A stretch of 64,000 bases of DNA. Origin: Anisakis pegreffii. Lineage: Eukaryota; Nematoda; Chromadorea; Rhabditida; Anisakidae. Location: NCBI GenBank assembly GCA_035041965.1, contig JAPYMA010003048.1, forward strand, positions 52,316-116,315, in the 5' to 3' direction. The position numbers and the translations under genes were made by a program. Positions 51,738-64,000 of the stretch are shown in pieces. Each line of letters opens with the position of its first letter. Positions within the stretch are counted from its first letter, which is position 1. Below the pieces are notes generated by a model. It was not told the DNA's origin, ran no database searches, and saw nothing but the letters and a program-made list of their open reading frames with translations.

Positions 51738-52016
51738 ATGTCATTTTGTGACGACGGACACATAATTTGGGAGAGTGGTCGTCCATTATCTTCTGGTTCC
51801 TCGTTACTTTCTGAGATAAACTTTCTCTTAACTGCGCACCCGTTGCAATCACCGCACCACCTATCTAATTCACTGTTCCATCCACCTTCCCCATCAGAGT
51901 TTCAGTGCTTATGCCGTCTACCAGTGCATATCAGAATTGAAGAATCATTCACTGCGAAGCACAACCACCATTTAATAATAAACCAAACCTTTCAGCATCA
52001 CACAAGTTTGTGGTGA
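51738..52016 (+). CDS. Weak 92-codon ORF upstream of the RGS gene
   Basis: The frame starts at an ATG shortly after TTTTGTTTCAA. Its product would be rich in His, Ser, Pro and Leu with an amphipathic start (SFCDDGHIIWESG). No family, signal or membrane segment was recognised. It may be an untranslated-region frame or chance; it is listed because its composition is less repetitive than that of its neighbours. Confidence 0.15.
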   Translation: MSFCDDGHIIWESGRPLSSGSSLLSEINFLLTAHPLQSPHHLSNSLFHPPSPSEFQCLCRLPVHIRIEESFTAKHNHHLIINQTFQHHTSLW

Positions 52017-52570
52017 GCAAGCTGCATCACACCATTTGCTTCATGCAAATAAATAACCAACTTGCTAACTCTGTGTGGCCTCGTTTTTGATTTGCAATGT
52101 TCTATTGCGGCGAAACTAAACGACGGAAACAGCATTGATATTATGCATGCATAGAATGGATGATTGAAACCGAATAGACAACATATGAATTATGATATAA
52201 AAGAAAGGGAATATTAGAAGGATGAAAAAAGATTATGATAAGAATATGAGCAAAAGGGATGAAAGAAACGATAAAATAGGAAGTTACGGTGAGGAGGCTG
52301 GGAGGGAAAAAGAGAGTATGCAGATAGTTGATAACGTTGGGGACCACGCATTACGAGGAGGAGTATGAAATTGTCAGTCGAATGCAGGAAGGAAGAACGA
52401 ATTGTAGTAGAAGATGCACAGAAAGCGCACAACTGATCCGAACGAGCGATTCCCTTGGTCGACTTCGAGATGTGGCGGGCGATTCGAGAGATGGATTCGT
52501 TCGAGTCGAATCCGATCGTAGTTGATTAGAATCGCCGATGCAGTGACATCGTCATCCATAGCAACATGCT

Positions 52571-52599
52571 AGCAGCAGCAGAGCACAGCAGAACAGCAT

Positions 52600-52632
<33 letters not shown>

Positions 52633-52648
52633 GCATTAGCAGCAGCAA
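52571..52648. repeat. CAG/GCA trinucleotide repeat
   Basis: Interrupted CAG repeat about 0.75 kb upstream of the RGS start codon, probably in the promoter or 5' untranslated region of that gene. No coding context was found. Confidence 0.9.
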
Positions 52649-53376
52649 TCCTTCATTCGATTGATTCTTCACTCGATTCTTCCCTACGCACTAAAGCGCA
52701 GCCAGTAAAAGCCTTCCTCACTTCCTCTCACTTCTCATCTCACCTCTTCACTCCTCAGTTCGATTGTCGATCCTCGTGCTATCACTGCTCTAGCACTGCT
52801 TGCTTTGCTCACTCCTGACACGAATTATCAAACAACGAATACGAAATGGAATACGAATAAGAATACTACTACAGCTATTACTACCTAGTACTACTAGTAT
52901 AGACATCATTCGAATGGTACTAATCTCTGTATCGATTCTTCATTCGAATATCTATCTGCTCATTCAATATATGCATCCATCTGATTCGATTGCGTTCAGC
53001 TAGTAGTAATAGTAAAGTGTGCAACAACTCATATACATCATCCATTATTATTGCATATACTTTAAATCATATAACATAACTTAAAATAACATCTCCATTG
53101 TGTATGTGCATATCGATGTATGTGCTGTGTGTTTGTGAGTGTCTATGTGTGCTTATGTCTTTGTGATTTATTTCATTTATTCGTTCAATTATTTATAATT
53201 ATTCGGGCTTGCTGCTACTATTCATCATCAAACCCCGTCGTGTACTGCCAAATTACACCAAAATTTTGTGACGTGCACAGACGGCTATAGAGAGGCGGCG
53301 CTTTGAATTATTGGAAAGCATTGTATGTGTGCGTGGCGGGGAGTGTGCCTCTGTGTGCGCGCTATTCTTTTCGACG

Positions 53377-56300
53377 ATGGCCGCTTCCACCCTCGCAAAG
53401 GTAACCTTCAGCTTTTCTCTATATTACAGAAATATTTGTTCTGTATTCTCTGAACATCGTTCGTGTTCACGACAGTCAATTCAACTGTTATATGTCATTG
53501 GTCAGCATTTCATGGCCCGCACAACACTAAATCTAACACATTGGATCGTGCATTTTTTTCCCACGGCTACATTTTCATACAGCTGGTTCAGATAGCAATT
53601 GGTTGTATCTCTGATGATCCGAATCGAAAACTTTGCTGCTGTTTTAGAATCCCTGCAGTAACATTTATTTTTACGGTCAAATTCCTTAGTAGCTTGCCCA
53701 AATTGATCGAAGCTCGCAGCACAAAATGTTTGTTCATCACATGAGTGAATCATTCGAAGCTAATTCATGAATGCATCATTTTACAGTTTCAAATCGCAAA
53801 ACGAATATTTTTTGAAATCACCCTTCAAATTGATCTTACTCGCCTAGAGTGACCACAATCGCTCACAAAACTCGATATTTCTTCTGTTGTATTCATCATT
53901 AAGAAACATTCATGAAGAATGTTGTTATTCGACATTTAGCATGGCCGTTGTTGAATATACATATATTCACAGAAACAGTAACTTTATCTGTTACCATGAT
54001 CAGAAATTCAATGAATCAGAAATCGCCTTTTTTTGCTTGAAAAGGTCAAGTACCGAGTGGGATTTTGTATAGTATTTAACCTTCGCTTCCACTGGCTTTC
54101 TGTTCTTTTCAACCTTTACATTAGTCCTCAATAGCTTTCAAATTCAACCATAAAATTTAGTGCAGATGAAAGATTTTCAAGTCTAAATTGTTGGACACTA
54201 AACAGAATGAATGTTACCGCGCTCATGCAACATCAAGAATCTTCAACCGTTCGACATTGTTCAAGATGTGCACTAGGATCTCTGCACAACTCTCATCTTC
54301 ATTTTACCCCTAAAACGAGCCAATAAGTCAGTGCTCTCAGTCAATAAATTATCAAACTGTTTTCGTACCTTTAATCCTTTATCGACATGTAATTCTATAA
54401 AAAACACCCATTTTTAAACCTCTCATCTACAAAATTTTCAACTATTGTTTAAACTGCTATAACATCAAAAGCTTTATAGCAATTGTTTAACTTGTGAAGG
54501 TAGGTAGATATTATTGGAATAACTCGTCTTAAAATTATATTGAAACTTTTGCTGAGCTTTGAAATCTTCAGTCGTGAAGGATTATTGATAAATAATGCAA
54601 CATAAAATCGCATTTCTAAAAAACTTTGAGTGTTTCTTCTATAGTCCAAAAAAAATGCGTTCCTCGTTACTTTTCTATTACTGTCGCACAATTTTTCACC
54701 ATTTTACTATATTGTTTTCGAGGTTCAAGCGTGCAACGTTGTTGTGCGATTACTTCATCTAATTGATACTTATTATTTGAAAATTGAATTCTGGGAATTG
54801 CTTTGACATGAAATTACTAAAAATTTCGTTAGTTTGTTGGAAGTAAACAATTTCGTTGATAGCACAGTAATAATGAATTTGCTCACCTGTCAATGAAGAT
54901 AGACGGTATTGCCAATTTTTTGTTTTTTCTCTTTAATAAACTGTCATTCTTCTTCTCATTTATGCATCCCAAATAAAATACCAAGAATTGATCAACTCTC
55001 CAATTGTTGCAGTGTTCATCCAGATCGAACAGTTTTGTGAAGATGAAATTTTCAAAAGTATGATAGGTAGATGTTGATAGGTAATGCTGAATGGTAGAAA
55101 ATGTTCAAAAATGTCTTGAAAGTGTTTATTCGGTTTTACCATTCATGGCATTATTCAAGTGTTTCTAATCGATGTCAACAGTAACGAAACAAATAAGTTG
55201 TAATTCATTTCTCTTGGCTACCATAGTTTTACAGAGCGAATGGTTGTACGTGCCGAGATGATTGATTCACACTTATTGTATGCAAGAGAAATCAATGAAT
55301 TGATTAGTGTCACGATGTTGTGCTCTTAGGTGACGAGTTGTAATCAAATTATCGTTATTCAGGTAGCTGTACCGATAGCATTCGAATGATTGTTTTTATC
55401 GAATGAAATGTTTTGTTGAATAAGCGTTGCTATACATGTTTTTAAGAATTGATTATTTATGCTGGTTGTAATCACATAGTTATTTCAAGTTCATTCACCA
55501 AAACACTTTGGAAGTAACAATTTGAGGAATACGAAATGATTTTTCACGTTTGATGTTCTACCTAGTAATACTGTCAAGATGCTAGTCTCTGCGAGAGTAT
55601 GTAAAGAACGTGAACATTCATAAGTTATTCAGTTCAGTTTAACTGAAATATTTTCTGGTCACTACCTACATTAATTTGGCATATGAGATGGATCTGTGGA
55701 TGCATAAGAAGAAGGTTATGTCTATGCATGATAATACACGAGAATATGGCTACGCATCTTCTGTGGAATGCATATAACAGTGCCGTCATCAAAACAATGC
55801 AAATTTGACAGATTTTTTGAAAGACTCATAATGTTTTAGTTCATTTTTCTGTACTGTTCACACAAGATTTGAAAATATTTTTGTTGTTGTTGGTAAACAA
55901 AAAAATATTTTCAAAAGGAACTTTTTAAAGATTCACTGTTTTAGCTCGATTCTCTTTCGTTACGAATTGCCGAATCAGCACCACTTAAAACGCATAAATA
56001 TTTTCGAGTGGCCGTGCCGCAAGCGTTGACCGGACAAACTCTTGTTGCTTTTTTACAGGTATTTTTTCGAGTTTATTATGAGGACAAGTTGAATGTTTTA
56101 TAGTATAACTGACTTAAATCGAATGAAATCCTCATCTAAAAACAACGAAATATAAGCTGATACAGCCGTTGCTGCTGTTGTCGATGACTTATTCATTGAT
56201 AACACTTACTCATGCACATTAAAGTGATGCATTAAAACTATTATATATGAGGTGCTTTTATGAACTGAATTCAGGAGCTGATGGCATTCGACGATCCAAC

Positions 56301-59300
56301 AGATGCGCTTCATCTGGCCACCTTACTACTCCAACATGGTTATTTATTTCCGGTTATCGAGCATTCATTGGTAGTCAAAGACGACAACACCCTCTATAGG
56401 CTTCAGCTGCCGTATTTTTGGCCATCGCATGCAACTCATACAGACAACGTGGAATATGGTATTAAACTAGTTGAAAGCGTACATTCATTGTATCTGAATG
56501 CAGTATTACAGTGATGTGTTAGTAATGACTAAAACTTTTCCATCGAAGTCAAACGAGCAAGTGTCTTCTGATGGAGTAGCTCATCTTTAGTTTTTTTCGT
56601 TGATTAGATCGAATTCAGTTTCAACCTCGCCGCGAGTTTGAGTTTATCACTTATAGATCTGTGTATTTGCTTTTCGTTTCGAATGTGCTCTTTGTAGTCA
56701 TAAATTACTTTGCTTTCGAGAATCAAGAATCGAGCTTCAGAAATCGCCAACAATCATTAAATCAGAATCTATCTCTTTTCAATTCAAACGTGAATTCAAA
56801 TTCATCTATCAGAGGCACTTTATAAGATAGATTCAGGTTATATTGGCGTAACGTGATAAGAGTAATTAACGTAGGCATTAATGAAGTTTATAGTTGTTAC
56901 GTTCCTATCAATGATAAGTTATGGAAGCATGATTCTTTCTCTTTCAGCCATATACCTGAACAAACGTTTGATGCGAAACGAACAAAGACATGGTCTCGAA
57001 GAGGATGAGGTGGAAGCCTACAATAAACTACTTGAACTGCTCGGTCATATGTGGGGATTTATCACCGTTCAGGCCGAAATGCAATTGAAAATACAGAAGG
57101 TAATTCCATATTATGACAGAACGATGCAGCGCCAGAAAAAAATCAAACTTGTTCTGTTGAGTATTCTCAAGTCTACCGAATGAACTATTCAAAAAGAAAT
57201 TGAATTCAAATTCGAAAGAATTGGATGAAATATATCGCTGTCTTTTTTATCACAGGAAAAGAAGAAGAGTGATAAAGTGGTCTATGATAGTGAAGAAAGA
57301 GCGTTCTGGAGGACACGAAGGCCTGGTCAGGCGAATTGCCTTGAACAACATGTACAAGTTGGTAGTTGGAAACAGCGAAATATTTTCATTAATTTCAGAT
57401 TTTATCGTTTGTATCTCAAACGTCATTTTGAACTGTATCCGATTTTGATGGCATTAACGTATTTCATTGTTCGCTGAAAGGTTTAGGGGCGATGTTTATG
57501 GCGTATAGTACTCGGGGAACGGGATATATTTTGGGAGGTGAGCGATTGAAGTGAACGAAGACAAGCATATTCTCTGGTAAAGCATGAAAAGTGTATTTCG
57601 AAGCAATGGACATGCTATAATCGAAAATTCCATTATAATCTTCATTTGATGAGGTCAAATCAAATCCTCTAAATTGTATAACAAAGTTAAACTTTTTAAC
57701 CATATCTCAACAATTTCAAAATGTAAAAAATATTCTTTTCAAGAAAATTGAAAAGAAACTGCGAAAATGTACTGCCGCTGGATATAAGAAGGAATTGGAA
57801 CGATTACGGTTTTCCTTGAAAACAAAGCCGTGGTTGAAGGCACTGAAAGCGAGTGAAACGTGAGCTTTTATGCTTAAATGCACAACTTCGATTGTTTACT
57901 GAATTTTACTTCAATACTAAAATGTCATTCTTATTCATACATTATTTATTATTGTCTTCACACGACTGTTTCAAAAGAATTGAATAATTTTAGAATGGTT
58001 TCATGGTGTGAGCAATTCCACGATTACGATCCTTTTATAACGGCTCCTCAGCCAAGCAATCCTTGGATATCAGACGATATTACTCTATGGGTGCTGAACA
58101 CTGATTCGTACGGGTTTTCTTTCATTACTTTCATATGCGATCATTCCCAATTACCAGTCTCATTGTCGCACAATACCTTTCTTATCTCCAAGCCATTAAC
58201 ACTCGCATGACGAACGCACCTGAGAGGCCCGGCGCCACTCCATAACTCCGTGAAAATTTTAGCTACATTTTGCGACTTTGTTCATTTCCCTAACCTCAAC
58301 TGGAAAAAAAGACAAAGAACTCGTCTTTTACAGCACTTTTTTTAGCATTCGCGACTTAGAACGTTTTATAGCACTGCAGATGAACCGATCCTCTCACGCC
58401 CGGCTACATCTGTGTCATTATTAAGACGTTTTGAAACGACAGTCGTTGTTACTCTTCAGGAATTCTGACTTGTTTTACCTTTCTCAAAGATACATCAGAA
58501 CAATGAACAATATTAAGATGTGCAAATCGAGTGACTGTTACACCTGAAACACAATTTCGTTATATTCATTCACATGGAACTGCAAAGAAAGTTTGAAACG
58601 AGAAATCGACGATAAAAATTGAAAAGAAAAAATTTTAAGTACGATAAAATAGTAAACAACACAATTCCTGATGAAATTTTCACGTTTTAAGTTGGTACTG
58701 TAATGCGAACTGTAAAAAAATGATTTTGGCTTCTCAACTCATTCATGACTGGACAATAGAAATGAATCGAAGACTAGAAACAGTAAAAACAACATCGTGA
58801 ATATATTCATAAAATCTGTAATAAATTGATCAGCGAAAATTTCAAACAGTGCATCAGTATCCAGTAAGAATTTATGGTATGCATTTTTGACATACGATGA
58901 TGCAGTGTTCACTGCTGACATTCCTTTGGCAGTTGAACTATTGTATCTTCGAAATTTCTATCATTCCTAGACGGACCATAGAACATCTTTTCCACTTTCT
59001 AATCGTATATGAAGTCATCAAGGAAGTCTTATTCAGTTAATTAGATGAAGTTTAGGATGCATTACTGAGGAAACGAAGCAGTACATGAGAGCAACAATTT
59101 ATAAGCGATTCCTCGAAAATATTTTGTTTAAAATCTGGTGACCATCGCTTGCACATCACATTTGTGATAATGGGCATTTCAGCTCCAGTGAACTTTTTCA
59201 CTTTTTAAGAATATACTGCCGGATTTTTTTTTTCTTTTCACTTTCCAAAATTTTCCAGAATTTCAAAGTTTCTTCAAGAATATACTGCCGGAACAACAGT

Positions 59301-61730
59301 AAAAAGCCGATGCAATGACGTCGATATCGCGAACTGTAAAATTTGTGTAGCCAATACTTCCCTCGATCACATTGTGTCCCTTTCGGGCCAAACGATGAAT
59401 TCATGATTTGTATAAACCACATTTCTGCATCTTTTTTTGATTTCCAAAAGCATGAATTAGCAACGTTTGAATTAGATGAATCTTGAACTATATTTTCATA
59501 ATCATCGTGTCCTTCCAGATCGAATAGAATTTGATCCAGTTGTCATCACCTTCATCAGTATTATCTTGATCGCTGTCTAAACATTCACTACTTTGATCAC
59601 ATGAGTACATTTTAGCAGATATGACTAAACCAAGAAAAAAATCAAATAGTAACTCATGCAGATTTTACGAGTGCTTGATTGCGAAAATTACTGCTAGATG
59701 GTCCGTCATGTTGCTGCCTTACGGTGCTTGTCCACCTGAAGGCTTGATGACGGAGCGTTTATTTATATGAGCCAAGCCTAAGGGGTCTGCTTCTCCGATG
59801 TCACAAAAAAATTCCAGCGGTGTGATGGTTAAAATGCTCTTTTTTTCACAGGGTCGAAGTGCCAACGGAACGTCGGGTAAAGCGATGGGGTTTATCGGTC
59901 CAGGAACTGGTTCGTGACCCTATTGGACGACAGGTTCTCGAAACTTTCCTCGAAAGTGAATTTTCTTCCGAAAATATTCGTTTTTGGATGGCGATTCAAG
60001 AACTGAAATTTGCTGCCAATGAAAACGTTGACGAAAAAGCGCAACGTATCTACGAAGAATTCCTTGCAACTGGCGCCCCTTGCCAGGTGAATCTATCGAA
60101 ATTTATTTGTTGTACCCACGAAGCCAACGATTACAATTCATTACATTCTATTTGCTTTTTAAAAAAACCATCCAGTCTCGTCAACAATATTCCTCAGCTG
60201 AGGAAACTAACCGTCTATTGACTCTTCTTCCCATCATTTACTAAAGCCACAGCTTACGAGGTTATTATCCGCTCAGCCCAACTAAGTGCTTATGAGAAAT
60301 AACTTCGACGAGAAATTCCTCGCGAGCGATTGTTGCAACAATCGTTTATTAAATTCAGCACAGTTTCGGCAATTATGTTGAACAACTAGCAGGGCAAATG
60401 TAGATGAGATGAGCGGGCAAACCGCAATGATTTTGTAAAAATAAATAATCTTATCTACTTATTGATTTATTTAATTTTTGTTATATTGTAACTGAATTCT
60501 GAAAATTTGAGGTCAATGTGGATTCTCGAACATTAGAGAATACTTTGAAATGTTTAAATGATGAGACAGTGGCAAGAAGGCATGCATTCTCACCAGCCGA
60601 AGAGCACGTGTTCACATTGATGAGTAAAGACTCATACCCACGTTTCGTACGGTCCCAAATTTATAAAGGTGTCCTCTCAGCTGCACAACAACAGGTGCTT
60701 TATTTATAATCTTTTTATTCAGTTTAAGTACTTTGTGAATGTTCATGAAAAGATTAAAGTCAAGGAACGCATGTTAGAGTGTTCATTTGAGTGCTAAGCA
60801 AACATTGATCGTTCATTGCATTCGCTGCCTTTTCGAAGTTAGCAGAGCAAATCGTTCATTATTCAAGGGATCAAGGCGACTAGGCTGGAGGAATTTTGTA
60901 TTCAATATGGGCAATCAAAAGAAGACACCATTAACCGCGAAGCATAAGATGAGTCGTGATGATAACTCACATAGTTCACTACCAAAACAACTCAGCTCCG
61001 ATTCTCTTCCAGTAAAGACACAAACCCAAAGGTGAGTTCCAATCAAATCGTACATCACACGTTAAGTATCACTGACTAATGTGATCGTTTGATATTTCAC
61101 TATCGGAGCAGGCGATAAACATCATGATTACGGCATTTAATCCAAAAACGAGTTACATATCTTAAACACTGATTTCAACGCATATGAACATGTACAGCTT
61201 CAGTTTCAGTGCAAAGTCGAGATAAAAACAATTCTACCACACTTCCAACATATACTCCTCGTTGTTGAATTGCGGTTTACCTCGGCTGAACCAATTAATA
61301 TTTTATCAAAATCGATGAAATAAGTAAAATGAAGTTTTATTAATGATCTATTCATTCACTAACTGAGCATTCGCCATGCATGAAATACAACACAACATTC
61401 ATAATTATAAAATGTTTACTTAGAAATATTTTTGACCATAATTATTTCAAAATATTTAATTCAAAATTACTCTCTCGTAATTCATTATACTCTGGAAACT
61501 TGAAAACAACTTCATACGAATCTGTTGTACACTGATCCAAAAGAAAAAGAGTAGTTCAGCATTGCTACTTACTTACGTCTGTTTCTTTTGAAGTAAAAAG
61601 TTTACTAGTAAAACAACGAAATTGTGTTTCAAATGAATTTCTATACTATTGAATGAAATGATGTATCTTTATAAAAAGAATGATTTTCAGGGTGCCTGAA
61701 GTAGGTGGTACTAGCACAACAAGTACATAG
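53377..61730 (+). CDS. eat-16: R7-family regulator of G-protein signalling (DEP-GGL-RGS), 475 residues
   Basis: GTPase-activating protein for heterotrimeric G alpha, working with a G-beta-5 subunit at neuronal and muscle membranes. Eleven exons chain in phase: 53377-53400, 55945-56058, 56275-56458, 56948-57099, 57256-57357, 57744-57859, 57994-58107, 59852-60086, 60512-60694, 60868-61031 and 61691-61730 (TAG). The DEP domain (residues about 9-110) includes DALHLATLLLQHGY and LPYFWPSHA. The R7 marker KSDKVVYDSEERAFW follows. The GGL segment (about 193-265) includes DPFITAPQPSNPWISDD. The RGS box (about 275-400) includes FLESEFSSENIRFW, whose Asn contacts G alpha, and SKDSYPRFVRS. The total length is close to C. 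elegans EAT-16 and shorter than EGL-10, which is why this symbol is preferred; the family call is firmer than the orthology. Exon 1 encodes only eight residues and is the least certain part. Confidence 0.9.
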
Positions 61731-61832
61731 CACAACAAAAGAGCAACAACAATATTAATAATGATATCAACATGAACAACTCGGCAGCAACATCAGTGAG
61801 CATTGTAATATTTATATAAAGTAACTATTTTA

Positions 61833-63118
61833 TCATTGTTGGTCAGTGGTTACAACTGTATTTGAAGGAACGACAGATGCTATCGTACTGCAGTTATTAT
61901 TATCAATATGATAACTATTGTTATGATTGGCAGCGGTAGCAGCATCCGTTTGTGTAATCGGATTCGAATTGACTACAAAAACGAGTCGTATATTAGCCAC
62001 CTCGATAACCGAATTATTAAACACTCTCGCCTTACTCCCTTCCAAAACCGTTTTACCATCCACAAAGATTGGTCGTTTACCGACATTATTTATGAAGCAT
62101 TGTACTGAGCCAGTGCTCTCATCCGTGTGACATTTTAGTAATGCCTGTTTACGTGAGATACGTGCTGCCGGGCCTTCCAGTTTTAAGTTCACATCCACCT
62201 TAATAACAATCAACGAGTTACTATTACGATTCAACAATATTCATGACTTTAGTAGTGTCCAACAGTCCGTATGGGATAACTATTGGTTGTATGCATTCAT
62301 AAATTAATGCGCTGATTAATAGCGATGATAATTTATATGAATAGAAATGTTTTTGGAAGAGAACGACCATGATGACGATAATGATTTATTAACTGGAAGG
62401 GAAAATGACAGTTTTCTTATCAGATGTAATCGAAATTGGATGAAATCGATCTGCTTAGTCATTTATGAACGGAAACCGCGCGACTGATATTGATTATAGC
62501 AGTTAATTATTTGATGATAATTTTTTGCACTTTATATTACATCTGTTACGATACATGACACTTTCTTCAAATCGGTTATTAATTGACGATATTATCAGCT
62601 AACTTCATTGATTGATGCATAAATATATAATTCTATTATAAACTTTCAACAAGAATATTTGAAACGCAAACGTTAAACACGCACATATTTATTCAAATTC
62701 AGCTAAGATGGAAGAAAAAATTGAAAGCATCTAAATAACTCGGTGAAATTGGGAGTGGCACACTGGGGTTATTTGATAGCTTTTTGAAATAGCACTAATG
62801 GAAGATCCATTTCGTTTTTCACTGAGTTATGTGGACTGAGGAATAAAACCAGCATCTTTGAAATAAACGATTGCATTTAGTGAATATTATTTATCTGGAA
62901 AGTAATCGAAACAAAATGATTCGATATGAGTAATGGGTAATACAACACAAGTAAATTAAAATGGTGAGTGAACAGACCTCATGTTTGGCGGTATTTCTAC
63001 CGATGAGAACTCGCTTGCCACGGATTGCATACCTCATGAGACGTCCTTTCAAAACAGCCCACACTCCTTCACCCATCTGCGCTTCGTTCCACACACCACT
63101 TACTGCCTCTACATTCAC
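61833..63118 (-). CDS. mcrs-1: Microspherule protein 1 homologue, C-terminal part with FHA domain
   Basis: Scaffold protein of chromatin complexes (INO80 and NSL in other animals), also reported at spindle and centrosome. Exons 63118-62978 and 62198-61833 join in phase 0. They contain the MCRS1 FHA region: AVLKGRLMRYAIRGKRVLIGR, then VDVNLKLEGPAARISRKQ with the Arg-x-Ser-Arg-Lys phosphopeptide-binding loop, then RPIFVDGKTVLEGSKAR and NNSVIEVANIRLVFVVN. A polar Asn/Thr-rich tail of about 40 residues ends at TGA (61835-61833). The N-terminal exons lie upstream, beyond 63118 and probably beyond the window end. The gene converges on the RGS gene with about 100 bp between stop codons. Confidence 0.9.
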
Positions 63119-63339
63119 CTGAATATCATTTCTAGTCGCTTTAAAATTCTATGGGCTAACAGATGCTGCATGAAACTTGACGATTCAGCTCTCGGTTGCG
63201 AGCTGACCACCAAGAATGGTAACGGCAGGAACAATGATGACATCAGTGATCATATTATTACTAATAATGATACTACTACAACTATTAATAATAATAACAA
63301 AAATAATAAATAATAATAACAATAACAACAATAATAATA

Positions 63340-63374
<35 letters not shown>

Positions 63375-64000
63375 AAATAACAGGACATCTGAACCCAGTA
63401 AACATCAGTAATGATCACAGAATCTTCGCAAAATCTAGTGTGTTGAACCGTATAAGAAATGTAGCGCATTATGTAAACGAATATCGAATTAAAGGTTTGA
63501 AATATTGTCACATTGAAGTTATCATTATGATAAGTTTGCTCTAAAATTAGACCAAACCGCGGAAAAAATGTAATCATGACCATGGTAATTATTTGAAAGA
63601 ATTACGATATCTGCAACAAGAGTAATGTCACAGATTTTCATTCTTCATTTTTTTCAGTTTATTTATTATTTTCAGTAATTTTTTAAATAAAGGAGATACA
63701 ACTATTTCAGTAAGATACAAGTAATTCAGATACTTTTTTCAATTTTTAAAATTAATTCAGTAATTTTCATTTCATTCAAGTAATCTTTTTTTCATTTTCA
63801 CATCTGCAATACTTTCATTCACAACCTGACGCACAAAACAGACCGATCTTCATTTGCAGTATTATTTCCCTGCAGTATATTTAGAAAGGAGAGCAGAGAA
63901 TTACTGTGGCTGCCTACAGTGTGTGTTAATGTACAGCAACAATGCAATTGTAACTCTCCTATGTATTTCCATTTTAGTGACGATATGTTGGCGTCTTAGA
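63119..64000. other. mcrs-1 intron or upstream sequence with TAA repeat
   Basis: No further MCRS1 exon was recognised before the window ends. An interrupted TAA microsatellite lies at about 63247-63380; the long poly-Leu minus-strand frame through it is spurious. Confidence 0.5.

Larger units (their letters stand above)
41654..53376. other. Repeat-rich region between GRDP and RGS genes
   Basis: About 11.7 kb lies between the GRDP start codon and the divergent RGS start codon. It holds two probable hAT-like elements, a TTCTA-type repeat pair around a TAA microsatellite, AT and CAG microsatellites, and several weak open frames. Minus-strand frames at 44395-44640, 45320-45540 and 47847-48065 have protein-like composition but no recognised domain and no complete splice chain. 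Confidence 0.5.

Overview
This is eukaryotic, AT-rich, intron-rich DNA, most likely from a nematode. The main evidence is a gene whose exons encode an N-terminal THAP zinc finger joined in frame to the start of a CtBP/2-hydroxyacid-dehydrogenase domain, an architecture known from Caenorhabditis elegans CTBP-1. Supporting signs are a possible spliced-leader acceptor (TTTGTTTGCAG) 23 bases before its ATG, a 40-bp intron elsewhere, and a C. elegans EAT-16-sized R7-type RGS gene. I could not assign a species. Gene models were built by hand: exons were chained only where GT/AG sites and codon phase agreed.

Layout. 1-6985: no recognised gene. 7009-22492 (+): ctbp-1, six coding exons, then an abrupt end. 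22272-24667: two 697-bp inverted copies carrying a ctbp-1 exon, flanking a 10-N gap and about 1 kb of other sequence. The rest of the dehydrogenase is absent, so this is probably an assembly misjoin or a rearrangement. 24650-25369 (-): 3' end of an unrecognised Ser-rich gene that runs into one arm of that inverted repeat. 28414-41653 (-): a 16-exon gene for an 856-residue glycine-rich-domain (DUF1399/GRDP-type) protein with two W-H-x-H motifs and an (x-Cys-Gly)10 tail. Its third intron holds a small opposite-strand gene for a 124-residue protein with two hydrophobic segments (35108-35755, +). 41654-53376: mostly repeats and weak ORFs. 53377-61730 (+): a complete 11-exon R7 RGS gene (475 residues, DEP-GGL-RGS; probable eat-16). 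61833-63118 (-): 3' end of an mcrs-1/MCRS1 gene with an FHA domain, convergent with the RGS gene and about 100 bp away.

Mobile and repeated DNA. Three short elements are bounded by 8-bp target duplications (7 or 8 of 8 bases matching), typical of hAT non-autonomous elements: 26225-26482, 29125-29417 and 32361-32956. The last two lie inside GRDP introns. Two more candidates lie at 46802-47073 and 50273-50464. GC-rich islands at 35777-36040 and 19950-20085 stand out against the AT-rich background. Long AT, TAA and CAG microsatellites are scattered.

The genes do not form a pathway. ctbp-1 is a transcriptional corepressor, eat-16 damps Gq signalling at synapses, mcrs-1 is a chromatin/centrosome scaffold, and the GRDP has no established animal function.
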